64,000 nt of DNA from Pedobacter insulae (GTDB taxonomy: Bacteria > Bacteroidota > Bacteroidia > Sphingobacteriales > Sphingobacteriaceae). The first letter of the stretch is position 1; the number at the start of each line of letters is the position of its first letter. Positions 1 through 8,239 of the stretch are shown piece after piece. The DNA lies in assembly GCF_900113525.1 (NCBI RefSeq), contig NZ_FOPP01000004.1, positions 410,049-474,048 on the forward strand, written 5' to 3'. The notes beneath the pieces are model-generated. The model saw only the letters and a list, made by a program, of their open reading frames with translations. It was not told the DNA's origin and did not search any database. The position numbers were made by a program, and so were the translations under genes.

Positions 1-1203
1 GGAAAACATAGAGAAATTGACGATTTATTAAATAGGATCTTTAGGGAGGATTCTAAGTTAAATTATTATCCTTTGAACGAGTTGTTTGAGCAACGTCTGG
101 CTTATTTGGATATAACCACACATCAAGCATTGAGAATTATGGAGATTGACCATAAAACTCTTTCAGCGATACTTACGGGCGAAGCGAAAAAAGTTGATTT
201 TCTTACTATCGCTAAATTAGCGGACTTTCTTGAGGTATCGCACGAGGAAATTATTAATAAATACTTTCAATTGGTAAGCGATACACACAATGAAGCAATC
301 TCTGCGGCAAAGCGTAGAAGTTTCATCGTTAACAACTTCAATTTACCTAGCTTAAAAAAAATCGGTTTCATCAACAGTATTAATGAATTTGATGAGATCG
401 AAAAGCGTATTAATTCATTTTTTGGGTATGATAGTATATTTGATCATAGCAAGCATAAAGTTACTGCTGCATTTAGTAGCGGGAAGCGTACCACTAACAA
501 AGAAAATCTAAGTTTTTGGTATGCAGCAGCAAAACAAAGTCTTGATCGTACTCCAAACCCTTATCAATATGATAGAGAAGGATTAATAGAATTTTTTCCA
601 CAGATCCGCTGGCATTCGATCAATGTTGAAAAAGGACTTTTATTAGTAGCTCAAGCATTATTCAAACTTGGTGTTACTTTGATAGTTGTACCCAAGTTTA
701 CTAAAGATCTTCACCTTCGTGGTGCGACTTTGGCCTATCGGGACAAGCCATGTATAGTACTTACAAAATATACCAATTTTTACGCGACTATGTGGTTCGC
801 CCTTATTCATGAATTATTTCATGTTTTGTACCATTGGGACGAAATATTAAATGAAAAATACCACATTTCCGGCGAAACCGAATCAATGAGGATTAGCGAG
901 ACAGAAGCCAATGAATTTGCCCGTAAATATCTGTTTTCTGATGAAAAAATGGACATTGTTCGTGACCGCATTGACGAACATCGTTATGTTAAACAGTTTG
1001 CTGAACAAAACCACGTTCACCATAGCATAATTTATACATTTTATTCATGGGATAGTGGCGATGACGAAAATTATAAGAGATTTCATCGTTACATGCCACC
1101 GTTTGACAACCTATTACAAAGATTTAAATCAGATGAATTTTTGAGATTTGTTCCTGTAAAAGAAATTTCCAGTAAACGAAACGTAGACATTTATACTATA
1201 TAA
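1..1203 (+). CDS. XRE-type HTH + ImmA/IrrE-like metallopeptidase protein (5' end outside window)
   Basis: The frame is open back to base 1, so the N-terminus probably lies outside the window; the first possible internal start is a TTG at 73. The N-terminal part has a helix-turn-helix pattern (HQALRIMEIDHKTLSAILTG, about nt 120-180). A zinc-metallopeptidase HEXXH motif (HELFH, nt 808-822) sits in a context typical of the ImmA/IrrE (COG2856) family. Proteins combining a HigA-like HTH with an ImmA domain usually act as antitoxins or as repressor-cleaving regulators of mobile elements. The next gene starts 2 bases after the stop, so the two probably form an operon. The position beside an integrase fits an element-borne toxin-antitoxin or phage-control module. 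The family is clear; the exact role is inferred. Confidence 0.8.
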   Translation, partial: GKHREIDDLLNRIFREDSKLNYYPLNELFEQRLAYLDITTHQALRIMEIDHKTLSAILTGEAKKVDFLTIAKLADFLEVSHEEIINKYFQLVSDTHNEAISAAKRRSFIVNNFNLPSLKKIGFINSINEFDEIEKRINSFFGYDSIFDHSKHKVTAAFSSGKRTTNKENLSFWYAAAKQSLDRTPNPYQYDREGLIEFFPQIRWHSINVEKGLLLVAQALFKLGVTLIVVPKFTKDLHLRGATLAYRDKPCIVLTKYTNFYATMWFALIHELFHVLYHWDEILNEKYHISGETESMRISETEANEFARKYLFSDEKMDIVRDRIDEHRYVKQFAEQNHVHHSIIYTFYSWDSGDDENYKRFHRYMPPFDNLLQRFKSDEFLRFVPVKEISSKRNVDIYTI

Positions 1204-1205
1204 CA

Positions 1206-1796
1206 ATGGAAGATAATTTGAAAAATGTTCAGCAAGATGCTGATAAAATTGAACTAAAAAAGCTTAGAGAGAAAGATGAACAGGGAATGTTATTCTTCAA
1301 TACAGAAGCATTACTGCCTAGACCATCATTAAAGCAAGATTTAGAGAAACACCAACTTCAGAATGGTCTAGAATTTACAATCAGGGAAGTTAAAGACCTT
1401 ATAAGCGATATGGCAAGGGACTACGAGCCAATGTTCCCGAATAGAATACCATTTTTTAAATTGATGTATCAGTTATTGAAATGGGATAACTTAAACCCTA
1501 ATTCATTTATCAAACCACCTGTTGTGGCAATTTATATCAAAAAATATATTTATGCAAGATTTGATAAAGATATTCTCCCAACACTTCTAAAAAAAGATAA
1601 CCCATTTGTAAACGGATATATAAAGAAATTTAAGTTATTCCAGTTCTTAAATGATGATGGTCTTTTATTGCTTGAAAGTTATATTAAGGAAGCAATTGAA
1701 GTAATGAAGGACTCTAATGATTGGTATGATTTCGAATTAAAATATACTGCAAAGTATAAATTATCGGTTCAACTTAAAATTGTGGCATCTAACTAA
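1206..1796 (+). CDS. Hypothetical protein coupled to the ImmA-like gene
   Basis: This is a 196-residue soluble protein with no signal peptide or membrane segment and no domain that I recognise. The N-terminal 35 residues are highly charged (many Lys, Asp and Glu); the rest is mixed and predicted helical, with aromatic patches around residues 75-110. The start lies 2 bases after the stop of the HTH/ImmA gene, which implies translational coupling and a shared function. It may be the toxin or a partner of the metallopeptidase module, but nothing in the sequence proves that. Confidence 0.7.
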   Translation: MEDNLKNVQQDADKIELKKLREKDEQGMLFFNTEALLPRPSLKQDLEKHQLQNGLEFTIREVKDLISDMARDYEPMFPNRIPFFKLMYQLLKWDNLNPNSFIKPPVVAIYIKKYIYARFDKDILPTLLKKDNPFVNGYIKKFKLFQFLNDDGLLLLESYIKEAIEVMKDSNDWYDFELKYTAKYKLSVQLKIVASN

Positions 1797-2004
1797 ATAT
1801 CGTTTGATAAGTGAATGTAAGGTTATCAAATGATATTTTACTCAAATTTTACGCCGTAAATGTAAATACGTTTGACAATTATGCTCAGCAAAACTGAACC
1901 ATCATTGAGTTTTTGTATGATTGGACTTTAAGTGTAAACGTTGGCTATAATTAGCTCCCTGAGCTTGGGATTGAGAATATTTGATCCGAATAACTCTTAT
2001 TTTC

Positions 2005-3294
2005 CTATTTACAAGCATTCTTTAATTCTCCATTTTCATTAAATAATATACCCTTAGCTTCATTCATCTTTTTGCCAATTCTGCTTTTCTTCACTCTGGC
2101 ATATCTGTGAGTAGTGCGAATATTTTTGTGACCTAACATTTTGCTTACATCCTCTAATGGAAAATTCAGAACATTTAACATAATATCTGCGAATGTATGC
2201 CGTGCAAGATGACTATTTAGCGGTCTTCCAATCTTGCATATATCAGATAGTTCTTTTAAATAGACGTTATACCTAAAGTTACTGTTTACTGGAATTAAAC
2301 GATTATGTACTTTACAATAAGGATGTTTTTTATACTTTTTTATTAGTTCACTAACAATAGGAAGTACTGGAACCATCTCTGTAACCTTTGTTTTTCCTCG
2401 TTCCTTTACCAACCACGGTTCATGTTCTGATCCAACGTATACTATATGCTCATTACTTAGATTATAAATATCCTGATAGGCAAATCCTGTAAAGCATTGG
2501 AAAATGAATGCATCCCTAACTTTAGCTAAGCGTTCAATATCAATCTTCTTTCTCCATAATGTTTCTACCTCGAATATTTCAAGAGGTATTATCTCTGGAT
2601 CTTCTGACCCACATTTGAATTTTGCAATTGGATTTTTAGGAATCCACAGGTTCGCTTCTGCTATATTTAAGAGCTGTTTTAGATTTTTAATCTGTTTCAT
2701 TGTAGCGGCATCTTGCAACGCTGGAGTTCTTTTTACAGCAAGATATTTGTAGAATTTCTGTGCGAAGGAGTATTCAATAGCTGATAAGCTAAGATCTGTA
2801 ACCTTAAATTCAAATGTTAAAAACTCAACAATCTTCTTTTGAGTGGCTTTCCATTGTTTTAATGTCTCTTTTGATCGTATTTTCTTCTCTACCAACTCGC
2901 TGAAATCTTTAATATGGATTTCAGTTATTTCCAATAATGAAGGTGTTTTATGTTCTTTTACCTCATTCTTTTTGCCTTCAATAGGAATGTTTTGGTAAAT
3001 GTTTTTTAGCATTGATGGGCTAACAGAATCATACTGGGTTTTTAATACATTAAAATTAACTTCGAGTGAGCTCTCAATGTGGTTAAGGGCTGAATTAATT
3101 TTCTTAGAATCAGTTGACCTCATTACTTTTTTCATTTCAACGTTCCAGTCCTCAACATGTACTTTTTGGGATGTTGAAAATTCAGCATCATTTCCATCAA
3201 TAGAAATCCTGCAAATAATAGGAGCAAGGCCCTTTGAATCGGCTTTTGATTTACGGTGCCAGAATAGGATTTTTAGGGTTTGGTTACTTTTCAT
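2005..3294 (-). CDS. Tyrosine recombinase / site-specific integrase
   Basis: This 429-residue integrase has the usual Bacteroidota layout: an N-terminal arm-binding domain (about 1-95), a SAM-like core-binding domain (about 115-215) and a C-terminal catalytic domain. The catalytic residues visible are H362 and R365 (HLARH), H389 (LGHKN) and nucleophile Y398 (HRYARV). The box I arginine expected in TGLR is replaced by TGFAYQD, as in IntDOT-like recombinases of this phylum. The gene points away from tRNA-Lys and lies 228 bp from its 3' end, the typical position for an element that integrates into a tRNA 3' end. The element would extend leftwards, out of the window. Confidence 0.93.
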   Translation of the reverse strand: MKSNQTLKILFWHRKSKADSKGLAPIICRISIDGNDAEFSTSQKVHVEDWNVEMKKVMRSTDSKKINSALNHIESSLEVNFNVLKTQYDSVSPSMLKNIYQNIPIEGKKNEVKEHKTPSLLEITEIHIKDFSELVEKKIRSKETLKQWKATQKKIVEFLTFEFKVTDLSLSAIEYSFAQKFYKYLAVKRTPALQDAATMKQIKNLKQLLNIAEANLWIPKNPIAKFKCGSEDPEIIPLEIFEVETLWRKKIDIERLAKVRDAFIFQCFTGFAYQDIYNLSNEHIVYVGSEHEPWLVKERGKTKVTEMVPVLPIVSELIKKYKKHPYCKVHNRLIPVNSNFRYNVYLKELSDICKIGRPLNSHLARHTFADIMLNVLNFPLEDVSKMLGHKNIRTTHRYARVKKSRIGKKMNEAKGILFNENGELKNACK

Positions 3295-3371
3295 TTCTCA
3301 ATCTTTTAGTAAAACATTTTATTTGTTTTCAGATTGTTCTTCAGCACTTTAAATCAATTTGATCTAGTATG

Positions 3372-3422
3372 ACTGGTGCCCAAATTTACCGATTACAATT
3401 GGGCACCAGTTAGGGCACCAGT
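3372..3422. repeat. Palindromic repeats between integrase and tRNA end
   Basis: A perfect 11-bp inverted pair, ACTGGTGCCCA (3372-3382) and TGGGCACCAGT (3400-3410), is followed at once by a third copy, GGGCACCAGT (3413-3422). They lie upstream of the integrase start and directly abut the 127-bp repeat that contains the tRNA end. They are candidate arm-type integrase or excisionase binding sites, or an operator controlling the integrase. The repeats are seen directly; the function is inferred. Confidence 0.55.
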
Positions 3423-3547
3423 TTGTATGGTTTAAGATGGTTTGAAATGACTTATAATTTTTTCAGAATTGCGGTTTAAAATATCTTTTAAACAGAAAAG
3501 GCGCAATCTCTTGCGCCTTTCGTGATCCCGCTGGGATTCGAACCCAG
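3421..3547. repeat. Left copy of 127-bp direct repeat (tRNA-Lys 3' end + terminator), putative att region
   Basis: This segment carries the tRNA-Lys 3' end from the T-loop onward, its hairpin terminator and about 75 bp of downstream DNA. It recurs in the same orientation at 63030-63156 with 7 mismatches that I can count (about 94% identity). One mismatch lies in the terminator loop, leaving the stem intact. The integrase next to it marks this copy as a likely attachment site. Confidence 0.75.
3499..3521 (-). terminator. Rho-independent terminator of tRNA-Lys
   Basis: An AGGCGCAA / TTGCGCCT stem with a 4-nt loop stands immediately after the tRNA 3' end on the minus strand and is followed by a short T-run (TTTTCTGTTT). 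Confidence 0.75.
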
Positions 3548-3595
3548 GACCACTACATTAAAAGTGTAATGCTCTACCAGCTGAGCTACGGAATC
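3523..3595 (-). tRNA. tRNA-Lys (anticodon UUU)
   Basis: A complete cloverleaf can be folded. The acceptor stem pairs GATTCCG with CGGGATC, the D arm is GCTCAGCTGGTAGAGC, the anticodon loop is CTTTTAA (anticodon TTT at 3560-3562), and the T arm contains GGTTCGAATCC. The discriminator base is A. CCA is not encoded. An integrase lies beyond the 3' end, so this tRNA is a probable integration target that still has an intact sequence. Confidence 0.96.
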
Positions 3596-3804
3596 AATCC
3601 TTTTGATTAAGGAGGGGCAAATATAGAAATTAAAACTTATCTACCCAAGTATTTATAAAAAAAGTTAAAAATGGGGTATGATACATCATAAACTCCACAC
3701 AAACGTTTGCGTGGTATTTAATTAGTATAAAAGACTCAGCATCTCTACATTTAGTTCTGTAATTAACCAAAATGCTGGATTCTTTTTATACCGACGACAC
3801 ACGA

Positions 3805-6800
3805 ATGAAAAAAAACGCAATGATCTTATTAGCTGTGCTGCTTTTTAGTTTAAAAGTTCAAGCACAACAATTACCTGCTGAGCTACAAACGCCCGAGGTA
3901 GTTTCTGTTAACAGAATGCCTATGAGGGCATCGGCCTATGCCTATGAAAACCAGGAATTGGCAGCCAAAAGAAATAAGGAAAAATCTGAATACTTTTTAT
4001 CCTTAAACGGAACATGGAAATTTAATTGGGTTCAAGACCCTAGAAATAGACCCTTAGATTTTTATAAAAGCGATTTTGATGACAGTAAATGGGACAACTT
4101 TAAAGTGCCCGCAAATTGGGAAGTTAATGGATATGGCCTTCCAATATATGTAAACCAACCCTATGAATTTGCCGGAAAAAGAAATACTGGAAATAGAATG
4201 AATCCTCCTTTCGATATTCCAGAAGATAACAATCCGGTTGGCTCTTACAGGAGAAAGATCAATATCCCAGAAGCATGGAAAAACAGACAAATATTTATTA
4301 GTTTGGGTGCGGTAAAGTCTGCGTTCTACATTTGGGTGAATGGCAAAAAGGTTGGCTATAGCGAAGATAGCAAGCTTGCTGCCGAATTTGACATTACTAA
4401 ATACGTAAAACAAGGAGAAAATACCATCGCATTACAAGTTTACCGTTGGAGTGATGGTAGTTATCTAGAATGTCAGGACATGTGGCGCATTTCTGGAATT
4501 GAAAGAGATGTATATCTCTACTCAACTCCAAAATTAGATATCAGAGACTTTAAAGCCACAGGTACTTTAGACAATACCTATGCCAATGGTTTACTCAATG
4601 TGGACCTAACAGTTGAAAATTATAGGATAGATCAACGAACCAACCATAGTAGACCTGATAGCTTTTATGTTGCCCTAAATCTGTTTGATGCAAAAGGAAA
4701 TAATGTTTGGAAAGATGTTACAGGACTTCAAAAAGTATTGGGCAATTACAAAGCTAACCTTTCTTTTAAAACGCAGATAAGCAATGTAAAAACATGGTCG
4801 GCAGAAATTCCATACCTGTATACGCTCTATGTGACGCTTAAAGACAAAAACGACAAAGTAATTGAAGTAATTCCTCAACGCATTGGTTTCCGCTCGGTAG
4901 AAATCAAAGGCAGCGACTTATTAGTGAATGGAAAAAGAATCTTCTTAAAAGGCGTGAATCGCCACGAACATAATGCCACTCAAGGTCACACGCTTTCTCA
5001 TGAAGATATGAGAAAGGACATGGAAATGATGAAAAAGTTAAACGTTAATGCAGTTCGCCACTCACATTATCCGCCAGATCCTTATTGGATGGAACTTTGT
5101 GATGAATATGGTTTATATGTAATTGATGAAGCAAATATTGAATCTCATGGCCGCTATTATAGTTTAGAAACGACTTTTGGTAACGACAAACAATGGCGGG
5201 TACCTCATTTAGAGCGCATAACTAGAATGTATGAGAGAGATAAAAACTATACCTCTGTAATTACTTGGTCGTTAGGGAATGAGGCAGGAAACGGTGTGAA
5301 CTTTTATGAGGCTTATGAATGGCTAAAACAAAGAGATTTCCGCCCAGTACAATATGAAAGAGCTGAAAATGACTTTAATACGGATATGATTGTACCTCAA
5401 TACCCAGACCCTAATTGGCTGGTTAGATATTCGAAAGGAAAAAGCGAAAGACCTATGATTATGAGTGAATACGCTCATATTATGGGTAATAGTCTAGGAA
5501 ATTTTAAAGAATATTGGGACGCTATTGAAAATAATCCAAAACTTCAAGGAGGCTTTATTTGGGAGTGGATAGACCAGGCAATAGATACGGTAAAAAATGG
5601 AAAAAGAATTTTAGCCTATGGCGGCGATTTTCCGTTAGAAGGTCCGGTTAATGAAAACTTTAGCGATAATAATTTCTGTGTTAAAGGAGTAGTAACTGCT
5701 TATCGTGGTTTAACACCAATGGCTATTGAAGCAAAGAAAGTTTATCAGTTTATAAAAAGCAACTATTTAGGTAACAAACAGCTTAGCATTAACAACAGTT
5801 ACTTCTTTAGGGATATTAGTAATATTCAATTGAAATGGGAGATTTTAGAAGATGGACGCATTATTGAAACTGGCATCGTAAATAACCTAGAAATTGGCCC
5901 AAGAAATACACAAACATTTACACTCCCTATAAAAACTGTTTCCAAAAGCGGTAAAGAGTATCTTATTACCTTAAGATACCTGCTTAAAACAGAAGAACCG
6001 TTTTTGGAAAAGGGATATGAAATTGCAACAGACCAATTTGTATACAGCGGCTCAGCTCCTCAATATCAAACCAAAACTGGCAATGGCGACTTAAAGGTTG
6101 AGGAAAGTGCGGAAAAATTAACAGTAAAAGGAAAAGACTTCGCAGTAAGTTTCGATTTAAACAAAGGCTTATTAACGAGTTATGTTTTAATGGGACAGGA
6201 GCTAATTTCCCAAGGACCTCAACCGGCATTTTACCGCGCTCCAACAGATAATGACATTGGCGCAGGCTTAAATAAATCGGCAAGAATGTGGAGGAATGTG
6301 TATAAAGAAGGCAGTAAATTACTATCAAAAAAAATAGAAAGATTAGCTGATAAAGCTTTGACCGTATTTTTCCATTCTTCATTGCTAAATGGCGATTCTG
6401 AAACTGAACAACTTTTTACAATACAAGCCGACGGAACGATCAAAGTAGACAATAAGTTAATTGCTATTAAAGGAAGCCACAAGGTACTGATGAGAATAGG
6501 GAATGATCTGCAATTGAATAAAGAGTTTAATGCAATCCACTTTTACGGCCGCGGACCTGGTGAAAATTACTGGGATCGTAAAACGGCCTCTTTAATCGGT
6601 TTATATAAGGGGAAAGTAAGTGAGCAGTATTTTCCATATGCGAGGCCACAAGAAAGTGGGAATAAAACTGATGTTCGGTGGGTCTCCTTTACTAATGCAA
6701 AAGGTAAGGGTTTGAAATTTGAATACATAGATAGTTTTTTGAATTTTTCTGCATTACCTTACGCTATTGAGGATCTTGATCCTGAAGCAGAAAAGAAACA

Positions 6801-6966
6801 ATATCACTCTGGCGAACTAGTACAAAGAGATCAGGTTTATGTACACATTGACTTACAGCAACTAGGAGTGCAAGGAATAGATAGCTGGGGCTCATTACCT
6901 TTAAAAGAATATCAAATCCCGTACAAGAACCATCACTATAGTTATTGGATTAAACCAGTAAAATAA
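3805..6966 (+). CDS. lacZ: Secreted GH2 beta-galactosidase
   Basis: This 1053-residue protein has the LacZ architecture: a sugar-binding jelly roll (about 55-235), Ig-like domain, TIM barrel (about 345-640), and C-terminal Bgal_small_N-type domain (about 750-1045). The acid/base Glu is in SLGNEAGNG (about E493) and the nucleophile in MSEYAH (about E555); HSHYPPDPYW and GGFIWEWIDQ are also typical. I chose the start at 3805 because it gives a clean signal peptide (MKKNAMILLAVLLFSLKVQAQ, shown in part); the longer frame from 3772 adds 11 residues before it. The enzyme would act in the periplasm or at the surface on beta-galactosides. It stands alone, without a SusC/D pair, so the exact substrate is unknown. 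Confidence 0.93.
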   Translation: MKKNAMILLAVLLFSLKVQAQQLPAELQTPEVVSVNRMPMRASAYAYENQELAAKRNKEKSEYFLSLNGTWKFNWVQDPRNRPLDFYKSDFDDSKWDNFKVPANWEVNGYGLPIYVNQPYEFAGKRNTGNRMNPPFDIPEDNNPVGSYRRKINIPEAWKNRQIFISLGAVKSAFYIWVNGKKVGYSEDSKLAAEFDITKYVKQGENTIALQVYRWSDGSYLECQDMWRISGIERDVYLYSTPKLDIRDFKATGTLDNTYANGLLNVDLTVENYRIDQRTNHSRPDSFYVALNLFDAKGNNVWKDVTGLQKVLGNYKANLSFKTQISNVKTWSAEIPYLYTLYVTLKDKNDKVIEVIPQRIGFRSVEIKGSDLLVNGKRIFLKGVNRHEHNATQGHTLSHEDMRKDMEMMKKLNVNAVRHSHYPPDPYWMELCDEYGLYVIDEANIESHGRYYSLETTFGNDKQWRVPHLERITRMYERDKNYTSVITWSLGNEAGNGVNFYEAYEWLKQRDFRPVQYERAENDFNTDMIVPQYPDPNWLVRYSKGKSERPMIMSEYAHIMGNSLGNFKEYWDAIENNPKLQGGFIWEWIDQAIDTVKNGKRILAYGGDFPLEGPVNENFSDNNFCVKGVVTAYRGLTPMAIEAKKVYQFIKSNYLGNKQLSINNSYFFRDISNIQLKWEILEDGRIIETGIVNNLEIGPRNTQTFTLPIKTVSKSGKEYLITLRYLLKTEEPFLEKGYEIATDQFVYSGSAPQYQTKTGNGDLKVEESAEKLTVKGKDFAVSFDLNKGLLTSYVLMGQELISQGPQPAFYRAPTDNDIGAGLNKSARMWRNVYKEGSKLLSKKIERLADKALTVFFHSSLLNGDSETEQLFTIQADGTIKVDNKLIAIKGSHKVLMRIGNDLQLNKEFNAIHFYGRGPGENYWDRKTASLIGLYKGKVSEQYFPYARPQESGNKTDVRWVSFTNAKGKGLKFEYIDSFLNFSALPYAIEDLDPEAEKKQYHSGELVQRDQVYVHIDLQQLGVQGIDSWGSLPLKEYQIPYKNHHYSYWIKPVK

Positions 6967-7034
6967 AACAAAAACAGAAATGAAGGGTTTATTATTTGAT
7001 ACTTAATAATTTTTTTTAATAAAACCTACATAAG

Positions 7035-7211
7035 ATGAAAGATGTGAATATGCCTAAAAACAATCCGACAACCCAAGGAAGTCCGATTGCAGACCGTACC
7101 AATCATAGTGTAAAGGATGATAAAAAGATGAGGGGAATATCGAATGGCGGTGGACAAAGATCTGACCAAACATCGAACAGAGACAATGACCGCAAGAGAG
7201 GTCAAAAATAG
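7035..7211 (+). CDS. Small hydrophilic protein (58 codons)
   Basis: This short reading frame encodes a very polar protein rich in Asn, Asp, Lys, Arg, Gln and Gly, beginning MKDVNMPKNNPTTQ and ending DRKRGQK. It has no signal peptide or membrane segment and is probably disordered. It is followed within 3 bases by a strong hairpin terminator, which supports a real, separately transcribed gene. Its composition resembles small stress-type hydrophilic proteins, but I cannot assign a family. Confidence 0.6.
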   Translation: MKDVNMPKNNPTTQGSPIADRTNHSVKDDKKMRGISNGGGQRSDQTSNRDNDRKRGQK

Positions 7212-7213
7212 AA

Positions 7214-7242
7214 AAGGCACCGGGAAACTGGTGCCTTCTTTA
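7214..7242 (+). terminator. Rho-independent terminator
   Basis: An AAGGCACC / GGTGCCTT stem (7214-7221 with 7230-7237) and 8-nt loop are followed by TCTTTATTT. It ends the 58-codon gene. Confidence 0.8.
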
Positions 7243-7317
7243 TTTGCATTTCAAACTTTATCAAATCTGGATTGTTCTTAACATAACAGTTCTATCCATT
7301 TATTAAAATAAAACGAA

Positions 7318-8184
7318 ATGAAATATCCAGTAATAGCATCATGCTTACTTATAGCCGCAACATTATCGCAAAGTTGTGTAAGCAATAAAAAATATGCAGA
7401 ATTGCAATCTAATAACACGAAGCTGCAGCAAAGCAATCAGGAATTAAATTCCCGTCTTCAAGCCAGTGAAAGTGATTTGTCTGGTACGAAAATTCGGGTT
7501 AAAAGTTTAGAAGAACAAATAGCGTCTGAGAGGGCAAATGTTGCTTCTTTACAAGAAGCTTTAACAAAATGTTTAAATTCTAGTAACCAAGGCGGTGCTA
7601 ACATTTCAAAATTAGTAGATGAAATCAACTCGTCGAACAAATACATTCAACAATTAGTGAATAGTAAAAACAAAAGCGATTCACTTAATGTAGTTTTAAC
7701 TAACAATTTAACCAGGTCATTGAGTCGTGAAGAAATGAACGATGTAGATGTACAAGTATTAAAAGGCGTTGTTTATATTTCGTTATCGGATAATATGTTG
7801 TACAAATCAGGTAGTTATGAAATTTCCGATAAAGCAGGAGCTACCTTGGGTAAGATTGCTAAAATCATTAAAGATTATAGCGGCTACGATGTATTAATTG
7901 AAGGTAATACCGACAATGTGCCCATCAGTATGCCTAACATTCGTAACAATTGGGATTTGAGTGCGTTAAGAGCCTCGTCGGTTGTGCAAGCACTACAGAA
8001 TAATTATGGTGTTAACCCTAAACGTTTAACAGCAGGTGGTAGAGGTGAATATAATCCCGTTGCAAGTAACGATTCGCCAGCTGGAAAGTCAAAAAACAGA
8101 CGTACCCAGATTATTATCACGCCTAAGTTGGACCAATTCATGGACCTGATCGGAAAAGCGCCAGAGGCAGGTACAAATAAGTAG
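7318..8184 (+). CDS. OmpA-family lipoprotein with coiled coil
   Basis: This 288-residue protein has a lipoprotein signal peptide with lipobox LSQSC (lipidated C20). A long predicted coiled coil follows (about 25-85; heptad-like KLQQSNQELNSRLQ), then a C-terminal OmpA-like peptidoglycan-binding domain (about 145-270). The domain shows the family signatures TDNVP, the LSALRASSV helix and NRRTQ. The protein would be anchored in the outer membrane and bind the peptidoglycan meso-DAP non-covalently, tethering the two. It appears monocistronic: a terminator lies upstream and a strong hairpin lies downstream. Confidence 0.9.
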   Translation: MKYPVIASCLLIAATLSQSCVSNKKYAELQSNNTKLQQSNQELNSRLQASESDLSGTKIRVKSLEEQIASERANVASLQEALTKCLNSSNQGGANISKLVDEINSSNKYIQQLVNSKNKSDSLNVVLTNNLTRSLSREEMNDVDVQVLKGVVYISLSDNMLYKSGSYEISDKAGATLGKIAKIIKDYSGYDVLIEGNTDNVPISMPNIRNNWDLSALRASSVVQALQNNYGVNPKRLTAGGRGEYNPVASNDSPAGKSKNRRTQIIITPKLDQFMDLIGKAPEAGTNK

Positions 8185-8190
8185 CTTTTT

Positions 8191-8227
8191 GTAATTAGTA
8201 GTTAGCATTTAACTAACTACTAATTAC
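8191..8227. repeat. Perfect 15-bp inverted repeat between OmpA and oxidase genes
   Basis: GTAATTAGTAGTTAG (8191-8205) pairs perfectly with CTAACTACTAATTAC (8213-8227) across a 7-nt loop. It lies 6 bp after the OmpA stop and 12 bp before the next start. There is no T-run on the + side after it, so it may be a transcript-end hairpin, an attenuator, or a dispersed palindromic element. Confidence 0.6.
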
Positions 8228-8239
8228 TATATTTGAAGC

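Noticed and set aside
3772..3804. Longer start for the beta-galactosidase
   Set aside because: The 11 extra residues precede a perfect signal peptide and would block it, so the internal Met at 3805 is a better start.
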